DNA of 64,000 nucleotides from Corynebacterium urinipleomorphum (GCF_900155535.1 NZ_LT706965.1:181473-245472); one strand, 5' to 3'. Shown: positions 17,005 to 25,621, counted from the stretch's first letter. The notes: generated by a model from the letters alone, not told the origin. Numbers and translations: made by a program.

Positions 17005-17943
17005 CTAGAAGCGCTCGTCGTCGGGCTTGGTGGCCCACGGGTTGGAACGGGAGTGGCCGTAGCGGGCGCGGGCGGGGGAAGAGGTGGGCATGGAGGCAGT
17101 GCCTGCGGTGCTTGCGGCTCCTGCGGCGTCAGGCGCGGAAGGGGTCTCGGCGGTGGTGGAACGGGACGCCGTCAGCGCGGCCATTTCTTGCTGCTCGGCG
17201 GCGTAGCGGCGGCGTTCGCGGATTTCGGAATAGATGAAGTATGCGAGTCCTGCGGGGGCCATGATGCCGAAGGCGATCCATTGCAGGCCGTAGGAGAGGT
17301 GGTTGCCGCGGTCGAGGACGGGGAGGGGGATGGGGTTGAGGACACCGGGTTGGTCGGCAAGCAGCTGCACGTATGGGGCGACCATGTCGGTGCCGGTCAG
17401 CGACGAAGCCTGCGTAGTGTTGACGGTCTGGACCATGGTGTAGCCCTGATCGTCGACGGGGTCCATGCTGGTGGTGTCGCTGAGCCGGATCATGCCCAGC
17501 AGGGACACGGATTCGGCGGGCGCGCGGTCGATCGGGGGGACGGTGGTGCCGCCCTCGGCGGCGGGGACCCAGCCACGGTTGACCAGGATCGTCTGTCCGC
17601 TGTCGAGCTGGAACGGCACAAGAGACTGGAACGCGGGGGCACCTTCGACGGGGCGCAGGCGCAGCAGCAGCTCGTCGTCGGGAAGGTACCGGCCGGACAT
17701 GGTGACGCGGGTCCACTCGTCGAAGTCGCCGGAGGCGAGCAGCTTTTCCGCGTCCACTGCTTCCCCCTCGAACGCCTTCTCAATCTGCTCGTTGCGCTCT
17801 TTAATATCGTGGTCTTTCCCGAGCTGCCAGGGGGACAGCCAGGTGATGGCGAACCACGAGAACGCGAGCGCGAAGACGGCTGCGAGCACCCATCCTGGAG
17901 TGAGGAAGGTTCTCCAGATCGGTTTCGTCTTCGGCGTGGTCAC
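17005..17943 (-). CDS. SURF1 family protein (cytochrome oxidase assembly)
   Basis: A 312-residue membrane protein with the SURF1 layout: an N-terminal membrane helix (about 14-35, WVLAAVFALAFSWFAITW), an extracytoplasmic domain, and a second helix (about 208-230, LSYGLQWIAFGIMAPAGLAYFIYSE). WQLGKDHDIKERN, FDEWTRVTMSGRY and TILVNRGWVP are family motifs. SURF1 proteins assist haem insertion into aa3-type cytochrome c oxidase. The C-terminal ~70 residues are low-complexity Ala/Thr/Ser. The start GTG 17943 is chosen because TAGACT ends 7 nt upstream; it lies 5 bp after the LMW phosphatase stop. Confidence 0.9.
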   Translation of the reverse strand: MTTPKTKPIWRTFLTPGWVLAAVFALAFSWFAITWLSPWQLGKDHDIKERNEQIEKAFEGEAVDAEKLLASGDFDEWTRVTMSGRYLPDDELLLRLRPVEGAPAFQSLVPFQLDSGQTILVNRGWVPAAEGGTTVPPIDRAPAESVSLLGMIRLSDTTSMDPVDDQGYTMVQTVNTTQASSLTGTDMVAPYVQLLADQPGVLNPIPLPVLDRGNHLSYGLQWIAFGIMAPAGLAYFIYSEIRERRRYAAEQQEMAALTASRSTTAETPSAPDAAGAASTAGTASMPTSSPARARYGHSRSNPWATKPDDERF

Positions 17944-17948
17944 GCTGG

Positions 17949-18416
17949 CTAGTCTACTCGGGCGCGCATCCAATCCAGAATGCCGTCGGCGGCGGCTTCG
18001 ATCTGTTCGCGGGTGACGGTGAAGCCTTCGGGGCCGCCGTAATAGGGGTCTTCGACGCTTGCATTCTCGGGTGCGGACGGGTCGAAGGAACGAAGCAGAC
18101 GGATCTTCTCCTCGGGCACGCCTTGGGCGACGAGTTCGGACACGTGGCGGGTGGCAAGTGCGACGATCAGGTCGGCGTCCATCTGCTCGCCGCCGAATTG
18201 CTGGGCGCGGTGGGCGGAGCCGTCATAGCCGGCGGCGGACAGTTCAGCCAGGGCGCGCTCGTCGGCGGGGTTGCCCACGTGCCAGCCGCCGATTCCGGAG
18301 GAGGTGACGCGGACGTGGTCGGCGAGTGAAGCGTCGATAAGCTTCTGGCGCACGATGGTTTCCGCCATCGGCGAGCGACAGATGTTGCCGGTGCACACGA
18401 AGTCTATGTGGATCAT
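17949..18416 (-). CDS. Low-molecular-weight protein-tyrosine phosphatase
   Basis: A 155-residue cytoplasmic phosphatase. The P-loop CTGNICRSP (C-x5-R-S; Cys8, Arg14) is at the N-terminus and the general acid Asp is in the DP loop VEDPYYGG near residue 125, as in eukaryotic and bacterial LMW-PTPs such as PtpA. Its ATG (18416-18414) overlaps the HAD gene's stop in ATGA, so the pair is translationally coupled. An exact 11-mer copy (18332-18342) encodes KLIDA. Confidence 0.93.
   Translation of the reverse strand: MIHIDFVCTGNICRSPMAETIVRQKLIDASLADHVRVTSSGIGGWHVGNPADERALAELSAAGYDGSAHRAQQFGGEQMDADLIVALATRHVSELVAQGVPEEKIRLLRSFDPSAPENASVEDPYYGGPEGFTVTREQIEAAADGILDWMRARVD
17951..17956 (-). promoter_or_regulatory. 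-10-like element before SURF1, inside the phosphatase gene end
   Basis: TAGACT on the minus strand, 7 nt before GTG 17943. It overlaps the phosphatase's last codons and shares a base with its stop codon. Confidence 0.5.
18332..18342 (-). repeat. 11-mer GCTTATCGACG
   Basis: Exact copy in the LMW phosphatase gene, read as CTT ATC GAC (Leu-Ile-Asp). Confidence 0.85.
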
Positions 18417-19054
18417 TGGTCCTCCTTGAAAGCGGTGACGATGTTGGCCAGCTCGGCGGGTGTGTGCGCGACGGCCCACGCGTGGTCCCATTCTTCCTGG
18501 GTGCCGTAACCCCAGGTGACGGCGGCCGTCGATAAGCCGAATTGCGCTGCTCCCTCGATGTCGTGGAGGCGGTCGCCGATCATGAGCCCGCGGCCGATGT
18601 CCACATTATCCAGCACGTGCGCGATGACGTCGGCCTTGCGGCGGCGCGGCCCGTCCTCCTGCGCGGCGCCGAGTAAATCGATGTGCTCGAGCATGCCCTC
18701 GCGCTCCAAGATGGCGCGCGCGAAGCCTTCGCCTTTCGACGTCGCCGTGACCACCTGGTACCCCTCTTCCTTCCAGGTAGCCAGCAACTCCCGCATCCCG
18801 GGGAACGCCTTGGCGAGTTGCCAGCCGCCGGCGTGCGTGAACTCCATGTAGGCGGCGAGCGCGCGGTCCCGCGTCGCGTCGTCCATGCCCAGGCTGTCCA
18901 GCGTCTCCTCCATCGGCGGGCCCGGGATGCGCGCGGTGAACTCGTCGGACGGGTGCTCCCAGCCCACGGTGTCGAGCGCGTGCAGGAAACCGTCGCGGAT
19001 GCCGGGGAAGGAGTCGATGAGCGTGCCGTCCACATCGAGCAGGAGAGTAATCAC
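18413..19054 (-). CDS. HAD family hydrolase (phosphoglycolate-phosphatase-like)
   Basis: A 213-residue haloacid dehalogenase-type phosphatase. Motif I is LLLDVDGTLIDSF (Asp nucleophile and Asp+2), motif II the threonine in VVTATSKGEG, motif III the lysine region RRRKADVIAHVL, motif IV MIGDRLHDIEGA. A helical cap (about 15-80) lies between motifs I and II, as in phosphoglycolate phosphatases and PpaX. The substrate is unknown. I take GTG 19054 (MITLLLD) as the start; ATG 19066 is an alternative. An exact 11-mer copy (18527-18537) encodes Leu-Ser-Thr through a rare TTA codon. Confidence 0.9.
   Translation of the reverse strand: MITLLLDVDGTLIDSFPGIRDGFLHALDTVGWEHPSDEFTARIPGPPMEETLDSLGMDDATRDRALAAYMEFTHAGGWQLAKAFPGMRELLATWKEEGYQVVTATSKGEGFARAILEREGMLEHIDLLGAAQEDGPRRRKADVIAHVLDNVDIGRGLMIGDRLHDIEGAAQFGLSTAAVTWGYGTQEEWDHAWAVAHTPAELANIVTAFKEDQ
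18527..18537 (-). repeat. 11-mer GCTTATCGACG
   Basis: Exact copy in the HAD gene, read as TTA TCG ACG (Leu-Ser-Thr); 195 bp from the copy at 18332 and in the same orientation. Confidence 0.85.
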
Positions 19055-19096
19055 GCACCCCAGCATGGCAGTGCGTTGCTGCGCGGGCAATCGACC

Positions 19097-19102
19097 TAGA
19101 GT
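19097..19102 (+). promoter_or_regulatory. -10 element of the nif3-like operon
   Basis: TAGAGT, 8 nt before ATG 19111; the leader includes GGGAAGG, which could also serve as a weak ribosome site. Confidence 0.55.
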
Positions 19103-19110
19103 GGGAAGGC

Positions 19111-20268
19111 ATGACTACGACTGTTGCTGATGTCGTCGCGGCGCTTAATGCCGCGTACCCGCCGCACCTCGCCGAAAGCTGGGATGCCGTCGGCCTCGTG
19201 TGCGGCGACCCCGCCGCAGAAGTGCGGCGCGTGGCGTTCGCGCTCGACTGCACCCAGGCCGTCGCTGAACAGGCCGTGTCACTCGGTGCGGATCTGCTCG
19301 TCGTCCACCACCCGCTGCTCATGCGCGGCGTGACGTCCGTGGCTGCCGACACCCCGAAAGGCAAGGTCGTGCACACCCTGGTTACCGGCGGCTGCGCGCT
19401 GTTCGCGGCGCACACCAACGCCGACTCCGCCCGGCCGGGTGTGTCCGACAAGCTCGCCGAGCTCGTGGGCATCACGCCCGGTCGCCCGATCAAGGTGGTC
19501 GGCGCCGGCACCCAGGATCTGTGGGGCGTGCACATTCCGCCTGCCGACGTCGCCCACGTCACCGATGCCCTCTTCGCCGCCGGCGCCGGCGCTATCGGCG
19601 ACTACTCCGAGTGCTCCTTCCAGTGGGACGGCCGCGGCGGCTTCACCCCGCAGCCCGGAGCCAACCCGACCGACGGGGACGTGGGCTCCCATTACTCGGC
19701 GCAGGAGACCCGCGTGCAGTTCGTCGCGCCCTCGCGCCTGCGCGCCCGCCTGGCGGAGGTGCTGCGCGACGTGCACCCGTACGAAGAGCCGGCGTTCGAC
19801 GTGGTGCAGCTCGCCCCAACTGGGGATTTGTCGCAGGCCACCGGTCTGGGCCGGGTGGGGGAACTGCCTGAGCCGATGACGCTCCGCGACTTCACCCAGC
19901 AGGTCGCCGATGCCCTCCCCGAGACCGTTTGGGGCGTGCGAGCGGCGGGCGACCCCGACCAGATGGTGCAGAAAGTCGCCGTGTCCTCCGGCTCCGGCGA
20001 CAGCTTCCTCGACGACGTCCGCTCCCTCGGCGTCGACGTCTACGTCACCTCCGACCTGCGCCACCACCCCGTCGACGAGCACCTGCGCGCCGGCGGCCCC
20101 GCCGTGATCGACACCGCGCACTGGGCCAGCGAGTTTCCGTGGACGCAGCAGGCCAGTGAGATTGTGGCGAAGGCGTGCCCGGAGGTGTCCACCGGCATCA
20201 TCACCCTGCGCACCGACCCGTGGACGATCTCCGCGCACCTGCGCCACGCAGCAGAGGCCGCGCACTAG
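19111..20268 (+). CDS. Nif3-like dinuclear metal centre protein
   Basis: A 385-residue member of the Nif3/YbgI family (also annotated as GTP cyclohydrolase I type 2 homologue), a toroidal hexamer with two metal ions per subunit. The metal-binding motifs are LLVVHHPLLMRG (double His), HTNADSARPG near residue 110, and the C-terminal DTAHWASEF. An inserted PII-like domain in the middle (about 145-250, ending YEEPAFDVVQL) is typical of the long form. Function is unresolved. It begins a three-gene block with the zinc-ribbon protein and the RNase H/phosphatase, the same order as Rv2230c-Rv2228c. Confidence 0.92.
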   Translation: MTTTVADVVAALNAAYPPHLAESWDAVGLVCGDPAAEVRRVAFALDCTQAVAEQAVSLGADLLVVHHPLLMRGVTSVAADTPKGKVVHTLVTGGCALFAAHTNADSARPGVSDKLAELVGITPGRPIKVVGAGTQDLWGVHIPPADVAHVTDALFAAGAGAIGDYSECSFQWDGRGGFTPQPGANPTDGDVGSHYSAQETRVQFVAPSRLRARLAEVLRDVHPYEEPAFDVVQLAPTGDLSQATGLGRVGELPEPMTLRDFTQQVADALPETVWGVRAAGDPDQMVQKVAVSSGSGDSFLDDVRSLGVDVYVTSDLRHHPVDEHLRAGGPAVIDTAHWASEFPWTQQASEIVAKACPEVSTGIITLRTDPWTISAHLRHAAEAAH

Positions 20269-20316
20269 ACACCCCGCCAACTTCACCCCCGAACCCGACT
20301 AAGAAAGAAGGCCGAC

Positions 20317-20994
20317 GTGGAACTGGAACCCGATAAGCAACGCACATTGCTCGCGCTCGCACAGGCGGAGCGCAGCCAGGCTCTTGATGCTCCCGCATCC
20401 CCGGAGCAGCAGGAGCTGGAGAAGCTGGAGGCGCAGCGCCCCGGTCTGGCCAACGCGGCCGCGGCCGCGCAGCTCGCTGTCGACGACCTTGAGGCGGAGA
20501 TCCTGCGCATCCAGGAGGACGAGCGCAAGCTGAAGAAGCGCGAGATGGACGATAAACGCCAGCTCACCGCCGAGACCGACCCTGAGCGCCGCAAGGATCT
20601 GGAGCACGACCGGTACGCGGCGAAGTCGCGCATCGCGGACCTGCTCTACGAGCTGAAAGAGGCGCACGGCGAGGTCAAGGCGCTGCGCAACAACCGCGAC
20701 GTGCACGGTGCGAAGCTCGACGACCTGGACCGCAAGATCGAGGCCGCACGCCGCGCGGCGGAGGCAGTCCCGGAGAAAGAACAGGTGGACACGGACGCCC
20801 TGCGCGCGGAGCTGCCGGCGGGCGTCCTGGGGGTGTACGCCACGGTCGGCGCGGCGCGGTTCAACGGCCGCACGTGCGGCTCCTGCTACCTCCAGCTCCC
20901 GCCGGCCGAGCGTGCCGAAGTGATGGCCGTCCCCGCCAACGAGCTTCCCACCTGCCCGAACTGCGGCACGCTGCTCGTCCGGGTCACGGGCTAA
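20317..20994 (+). CDS. Coiled-coil zinc-ribbon protein (CT398/CdsZ-like)
   Basis: A 225-residue protein made of a long charged coiled coil (about residues 5-165, rich in E/K/R/A) and a C-terminal four-cysteine zinc ribbon: CGSCYLQLPPAE and CPNCGTLLVR. The family includes Rv2229c of M. tuberculosis and chlamydial CT398; the function is not settled, and an adaptor role is plausible. The start is GTG 20317 with AAGAAAGAAGG upstream. It is followed 11 bp later by the RNase H/phosphatase gene. Confidence 0.88.
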   Translation: MELEPDKQRTLLALAQAERSQALDAPASPEQQELEKLEAQRPGLANAAAAAQLAVDDLEAEILRIQEDERKLKKREMDDKRQLTAETDPERRKDLEHDRYAAKSRIADLLYELKEAHGEVKALRNNRDVHGAKLDDLDRKIEAARRAAEAVPEKEQVDTDALRAELPAGVLGVYATVGAARFNGRTCGSCYLQLPPAERAEVMAVPANELPTCPNCGTLLVRVTG

Positions 20995-21005
20995 GGGGGG
21001 CGTGC

Positions 21006-22160
21006 GTGAAGGTCACGGTCTACACCGACGGCGGCTCGCGGGGGAACCCGGGGGTCGCGGGATCGGGGAGCGTCGTCTACGACGAGAATGGCACCACGCT
21101 CGCCGAGATCGCCTATGTGGTCGGCCAGAAGTCTTCGAATAACGTCGCTGAGTACCACGGTCTGCTCCGCGGGCTCGAGGCGGCGCGCGATCTCGGCGCG
21201 ACCGAGGTGGACGTGTACATGGACTCCAAGCTCGTCGTCGAGCAGATGTCGGGCCGCTGGAAGATCAAGCACCCGGACATGAAGAAGCTGGCGCTCGACG
21301 CACGCGACCTCGCCGCCGGGTTCAACACGGTCACCTACTCGTGGGTGCCGCGCGCGAAGAACAAGAAGGCCGACGAGCTGTCCAACGTGGCCATGGACGC
21401 CGCAGCTAAGGGATCGAAGCCCGGCATCGTGGAGGGAACCAGCTTATCGACGCCCGCTCCCACAGCCTCACCCTCCCGCTCCCCCAAGAAGACGAAGAGC
21501 CACGAGACCGGTAGTCCCTCTCACTGGCACGGGCACGATAAACCGCGCACGCGGTTCGTGCTCGTCCGGCACGGGCAGACGGAGCACTCGGCGCAGAAGC
21601 GCTACAGCGGCTCCTCCGACCCGGCGCTGACGGAGCTGGGGGAGAAGCAGGCGGCGGCGGTGGCCAAGGCTGTGTCGGCTTTCGGGCAGATCGACGCGAT
21701 TGTCGCGTCGCCGGCGCAGCGCACGCAGCAGACGGCGAAGGCGTGCGCGGAGGCGCTGGGGATCGAGACGAGCCAGATTGAGACGGTCGACGGTTTCCGC
21801 GAGATGGACTTCGGGGTCTTCGAAGGCCTCACCCGCGACGAGGCGCGGGAGGGGTATGGGGAGGAGTTCGGGGCATGGGAGGCGTCGATAAGCAAGGCGC
21901 CTCCGGAAGGTGAAAGCGTGTCCAGCGCGCACCGACGGGTGACTCGCGCGCGCCTGAAACTGCAGGAAGCGCACGAGGGGCAGACGGTGCTTGTGGTCAC
22001 GCACATGACCCCCATCAAGTCGGTGATCCGGCAGGCGCTGGAATCGGGGCCGGACACGTTCAGGCACGTGTTCTTGGACTTGGCGTCCATTAGCGTGGTG
22101 GAGTTCTACGGCGACACAGGCGTGGTCCGCTGTGCCAACGACGTCGCCCACTTCCGCTGA
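21006..22160 (+). CDS. Bifunctional RNase HI / histidine (acid) phosphatase
   Basis: A 384-residue fusion. The N-terminal RNase HI domain (about 1-130) keeps its acidic residues in YTDGGSRGNPG, NNVAEYHGL, VYMDSKLVVEQ and KKADELSN, and cleaves RNA in RNA/DNA hybrids. A Ser/Pro/Thr/Lys-rich linker (about 132-178) follows. The C-terminal histidine phosphatase (CobC/PGM-like) has LVRHGQTEHS, the catalytic second histidine in VVTHMTPIKS, and FREMDFGVFEG. The same fusion is known as Rv2228c. Two exact 11-mer copies sit here, one in the linker (21442-21452) and one in the phosphatase (21883-21893). The start is GTG 21006, after GGGGGG. Confidence 0.95.
   Translation: MKVTVYTDGGSRGNPGVAGSGSVVYDENGTTLAEIAYVVGQKSSNNVAEYHGLLRGLEAARDLGATEVDVYMDSKLVVEQMSGRWKIKHPDMKKLALDARDLAAGFNTVTYSWVPRAKNKKADELSNVAMDAAAKGSKPGIVEGTSLSTPAPTASPSRSPKKTKSHETGSPSHWHGHDKPRTRFVLVRHGQTEHSAQKRYSGSSDPALTELGEKQAAAVAKAVSAFGQIDAIVASPAQRTQQTAKACAEALGIETSQIETVDGFREMDFGVFEGLTRDEAREGYGEEFGAWEASISKAPPEGESVSSAHRRVTRARLKLQEAHEGQTVLVVTHMTPIKSVIRQALESGPDTFRHVFLDLASISVVEFYGDTGVVRCANDVAHFR
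21442..21452 (+). repeat. 11-mer GCTTATCGACG
   Basis: Exact copy in the RNase H/phosphatase linker, read AGC TTA TCG ACG with the rare TTA codon. Confidence 0.85.
21883..21893 (-). repeat. 11-mer GCTTATCGACG
   Basis: Exact copy, antisense to the gene, read GCG TCG ATA AGC (Ala-Ser-Ile-Ser) with the rare ATA codon. Confidence 0.85.
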
Positions 22161-22175
22161 CAGCCCCCAGGCGGG

Positions 22176-22181
22176 TACAGT
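22176..22181 (+). promoter_or_regulatory. -10 element of rnpB
   Basis: TACAGT, 8 nt before the 5' base of the RNase P RNA predicted from end pairing. Confidence 0.55.
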
Positions 22182-22189
22182 TATGCGCT

Positions 22190-22601
22190 GCGAGTGAGTC
22201 GGCCGGGTGATCGCGGCGCCCTGTACCGCCACGCATGTGGGCTGGCAGGGGTCGAGGAAAGTCCGGACTCCACAGGGCACGGTGGTTGTTAACGGCAACC
22301 CGGGGCGACCCGCGGGAAAGTGCAACAGAAAGTAGACCGCCCGGGAAACCGGGTGAGGGTGAAAGGGTGCGGTAAGAGCGCACCGGCGGATGTGGCGACA
22401 CAACCGGCCAGGTAAACCCCACCGGGAGCAAGGCAAGAATCCCTGCCGCGTGCAGGGATCGTCGGACGCGATGAGGCTGCCCGCCCAGTTCGAAGGTAGC
22501 TGCTTGAGGCGCCGGGCAACCGGCGTCCTAGATGGATGATCGCCGCCCCGCCCCTTTACGGAGCAGGGCACAGAATCCGGCTCATAGGCCGACTCACTCG
22601 C
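22190..22601 (+). ncRNA. rnpB: RNase P RNA (class A, actinobacterial)
   Basis: The catalytic RNA of RNase P, which matures tRNA 5' ends. The ends pair as P1: GCGAGTGAGTCGGCC (22190-22204) with GGCCGACTCACTCGC (22587-22601). Conserved core stretches are GAGGAAAGTCCGGACTCC (22252-22269), ACAGAAAGTAGACCGCC, GGTAAGAGCGCACC and the 3' CATAGGCCGA. Downstream of RNase H/phosphatase is its usual actinobacterial place. A long minus-strand frame through it is spurious. Confidence 0.97.
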
Positions 22602-22626
22602 CCAGTTTCTGCCACAATTGGCCCCC

Positions 22627-24033
22627 ATGAAGCTGTATGCCGCACCGCTTGATTTCCGCGCGATCGCCGACGAGTTCGACGTGCCTACGGACTTTCCGCC
22701 CGAGCTGCACGCCGAGGCCGCGAATGCGCGCGACAGGTACGCCGACCAGCGGCGGGACGCGCGCGACATCGAGTTTGTCACCATCGACCCGGTGGGTTCC
22801 ATGGACTTGGACCAGGCGGTGGCCATCGAGGTCAACGGCGACGGCTACCGAGTCTTTTACGCGATCGCGGATGTCGCGGCGTTCATCGAGCCGGGCTCGG
22901 GGCTCCATGAAGAGTCGCTAAAGCGCGGGCAGACGATCTACCTGCCGGACGAGCCGGCGCGGCTGCACCCGGAGGAGCTCTCGGAGGGCTCCGCGTCGTT
23001 GCTGCCGGACGCGGACAAGCCAGCGGTGCTGTGGACCTTCGAGCTCGACAGCGCAGGTGAGCTGACCAGCACGAATGTGGAGCGCGCCGTCGTGCGTTCC
23101 GTTGCGCGGCTCGACTACGACGGCGTGCAGGAGGACATGGACAATGGCATGCTGCACCCGTCGATCGCGCTGCTGCCGGAGGTGGGGGAGTTGCGCGCGG
23201 CGTCGTCGCTACGCCGGCACGCGATCAACTTGCGCGTACCGTCCGTGCGCGTCGTCGAGCTTGACGACGGCCGCTTTGAGCTCCTCATCGAACCCCGCCA
23301 GAAAATGATGGACTACAACTCCGAGATCTCCCTGCTGACCGGCATGGCCGCGGGCCAGATGATGCAGGAGGCGGGCGTGGGCATCCTGCGCACGCTCCGT
23401 CCGGCGGGCGGCGACGCGGAGAGCACATTCCGCTGCGAAGCGCGGGCTCTGGGCTACGAGCTGTCCGACACCGGCGACATCGGCGAATTCCTCCAGACCG
23501 TCGACGCCGACACCCCGCGCGGCATGGCCGTCATGCGCGAGGCGCAGAAGCTGCTGCGCGGCGCCGGCTACGTGTCGCTGGCGGACGGTGAGCCCGAAGT
23601 GCACGCCGGTATCGGCGGCTACTACTCCCACGTGACCGCGCCACTGCGCCGGCTTGTGGACCGCTACGCCACCGAAGTCTGCCTGGCGCTGTGCGCGGGC
23701 ACAGAGACTCCAGAGATTCCCGAATGGGTGCACGAGGACACCCCGCGGGGGCTCAAGACCATGGGCCGGACCTCCCAGCTGGCCAACACCGTCGACCGCG
23801 CGTGTCTCAACCTCACCGAGGCCACCGTTCTGCGGCCGTGGGTGGGGGAGAATTTCACCGGCGTGGTGCTGCGGACCAATGAGGAGTCCGACACCGCCCG
23901 CGTGTTCATCGCCGACCCGCCTGTCCTGGCGCAGTGCGCCGGCCACCCGGAGGAGGCGACGGAGGTGAAGATGTCGCTGGTGCGCGCGGACGTGGAGAAG
24001 CGCGAAGTGCTCTTCGCCTGGCCCGCCGATTAG
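22627..24033 (+). CDS. RNB-domain exoribonuclease (RNase II/R family)
   Basis: A 468-residue 3'-5' exoribonuclease core. The RNB catalytic motif is IDPVGSMDLDQAVAIE (about residues 57-72), with the Mg-binding aspartates. FYAIADVAAFI, the YLPDEPARLHPEELSEGSASL stretch and the later SHVTAPLRRLVDRYATEV (substrate grip) follow. No cold-shock or S1 domains are visible at either end, so it is the short actinobacterial form. ATG 22627 is preferred over the TTG at 22618. Its stop overlaps the convergent galactokinase-like gene's stop by 4 bp. Confidence 0.92.
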   Translation: MKLYAAPLDFRAIADEFDVPTDFPPELHAEAANARDRYADQRRDARDIEFVTIDPVGSMDLDQAVAIEVNGDGYRVFYAIADVAAFIEPGSGLHEESLKRGQTIYLPDEPARLHPEELSEGSASLLPDADKPAVLWTFELDSAGELTSTNVERAVVRSVARLDYDGVQEDMDNGMLHPSIALLPEVGELRAASSLRRHAINLRVPSVRVVELDDGRFELLIEPRQKMMDYNSEISLLTGMAAGQMMQEAGVGILRTLRPAGGDAESTFRCEARALGYELSDTGDIGEFLQTVDADTPRGMAVMREAQKLLRGAGYVSLADGEPEVHAGIGGYYSHVTAPLRRLVDRYATEVCLALCAGTETPEIPEWVHEDTPRGLKTMGRTSQLANTVDRACLNLTEATVLRPWVGENFTGVVLRTNEESDTARVFIADPPVLAQCAGHPEEATEVKMSLVRADVEKREVLFAWPAD

Positions 24034-25250
24034 CCGGTCACACGCGCCGGCGCGCCGGGCGTGACCTCCACGACGGCGAGACCGTCGGCGGCGAGGCTTT
24101 CCGCCACCTCGTCGGCCTCTGCCGCGGGAATGTACGCGAGAGCTGCCTGCGACATGCCTGCCGCCGCGGGACGGGCCGCGCGTGCGCCGCGGAGCTGGAG
24201 CAGCTGCACGAGTTGATCCGGTGCCGGCAGCCCGGGAGTGCGCTCGGGTTCGCCGATGATCTGGAAGAACTCGTCGGTGCGCATGGAGCGCAGCGCCTTC
24301 GCTGCGTTTGCGGACAGCTCCGTCTCCGCTTCGCCGAAGTCCACCCACGCGCGGGCTGTCTCCAGGGTCGGCGCGGAATCGGTGCCGTGCACGTGGTGGC
24401 GGGCGTCGACCCACTCCACGACGCGGTCCGCCGCATTTGGCAGCTGGCGCAGTGACGCAACACCGAAATTGGCGCAGGCGTCGTCGATGAAAGTGCGGCC
24501 TTTCTCCACCGCGTGCCCCGCGTCCAAGAAAGGCTCGCCGTGCGACGGTGCGATGGACAGGATCCGAACGTCCGCTTTCGCCGGGTGCGGCGCCTGGGTG
24601 AGGGAACCGTCGGCGTAGTCGATCACGGAGACCGTGCCCTCCCGGCCGCGTAGCGCCGCCGAATGGCGGGCGCGCAGGACCGGTAGGGGAGAAAAGATCC
24701 GGGCGGACTGCGATGCGATGTCCGCCAGGCGGGTGCGTAGCGGAGCCGAGTCAATCTCCGCATCTCCGCCAAGAAGAGCAAGCGCGAGCGCCGCGTCGGC
24801 CGCATGCAGTGCGCCGAGACCTGCGCCCAGCGGCACGTCGGAAATGACCGTGATGTCCATGCCTGCGGTGTCGCGGGAGAGCATTTGCCGGCCGACGAGG
24901 GTGTGCACCAGCCCCCCGAACCGCTCAGCCAAGGAGCCCGATCGAGCTGCACCGACCTGCTCGGCGAGCTCCTCGATGCTTCTGCAGTCCGCGGTGTCTT
25001 CGGTCGTGGCGCCCGCGAAATCGCAGTGAACGGCGACGGTGGTGTCATCCCGGGGACTCACCGCCGCGGCTGCGCGCAGGCCGGTCAGACCGGTGATGGT
25101 GATTCCGCCGAAGTGGTCCGAATTCTCGCCGACGACGATGAACGTGCCCGGCGCGTCAGCGGTGTGGAGCGGGGCGTTGCCCGTGCGGTTCAAGTGAGCC
25201 TGGGCGACGCGGTCGGACGCGGGGGTCTCGGGGGCGGTCCACACTGCCAT
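24030..25250 (-). CDS. Galactokinase-like GHMP family protein with degenerate motifs
   Basis: A 406-residue protein aligning by eye with galactokinase. The N-terminal signature becomes VVGENSDHFGGITI instead of GEHTDYNGG. The ATP loop is VPLGAGLGALHAADAA rather than GxGLSSSA, so the central serines are lost. The C-terminal GAGFGG motif appears replaced by GMSQAALAYI. Galactose phosphorylation is therefore doubtful; it may be a diverged kinase or a binding protein. A similar galK-annotated gene lies near glnA2-glnE in other corynebacteria. The start is uncertain: ATG 25250 is used, with GAAAGGA 14 nt upstream, and GTG 25262 is an alternative. Confidence 0.7.
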   Translation of the reverse strand: MAVWTAPETPASDRVAQAHLNRTGNAPLHTADAPGTFIVVGENSDHFGGITITGLTGLRAAAAVSPRDDTTVAVHCDFAGATTEDTADCRSIEELAEQVGAARSGSLAERFGGLVHTLVGRQMLSRDTAGMDITVISDVPLGAGLGALHAADAALALALLGGDAEIDSAPLRTRLADIASQSARIFSPLPVLRARHSAALRGREGTVSVIDYADGSLTQAPHPAKADVRILSIAPSHGEPFLDAGHAVEKGRTFIDDACANFGVASLRQLPNAADRVVEWVDARHHVHGTDSAPTLETARAWVDFGEAETELSANAAKALRSMRTDEFFQIIGEPERTPGLPAPDQLVQLLQLRGARAARPAAAGMSQAALAYIPAAEADEVAESLAADGLAVVEVTPGAPARVTG

Positions 25251-25376
25251 GGGGGAGAGCACTGTCCTTTCGGGGCGGTTCGGGAGGGGCGAATTTACCC
25301 CCATAACAGTACCAACCCGGCGCAGGTAGCCTTGGCGGGTGAGCACTCTTTCTCGCCATACCGAAAGGACCCGACC

Positions 25377-25583
25377 ATGAGCGACGAGAAGTTCTACTTC
25401 AACCCCAGCACCCGCGAGGTCTCCCAGGGCAAGGAAGGCTCTTGGGACGACCGCATGGGGCCGTACGACACCCGCGAGGAAGCCGAGCAGGCTCTCGAGA
25501 CTGCCCAGCAGCGCAACAAGATCGCCGAGGCGCAGGACGAGGCCGACGACAACTGGGGTCAGCCGGCCTCGTGGGAGAAATAG
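25377..25583 (+). CDS. Small acidic conserved protein (SPOR-like)
   Basis: A 68-residue acidic cytoplasmic protein. FYFNPSTREVSQGKEGSWDDRMGPYDTREEAEQAL gives an aromatic strand-turn-strand-helix pattern that resembles a half SPOR repeat, and the tail is charged. Similar small proteins are widespread in corynebacteria, sometimes with misleading annotations. The function is unknown. The start is ATG 25377 after GAAAGGA. A strong terminator follows at 25622-25658. Confidence 0.8.
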   Translation: MSDEKFYFNPSTREVSQGKEGSWDDRMGPYDTREEAEQALETAQQRNKIAEAQDEADDNWGQPASWEK

Positions 25584-25621
25584 CTCCCTAGTTTCCTGGA
25601 GGAGTTACCTTGAGGTGTTGC

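Noticed and set aside
21468..22835. 455-codon minus-strand open frame
   Set aside because: It runs through the RNase H/phosphatase gene and the whole RNase P RNA, so it cannot be a real gene.
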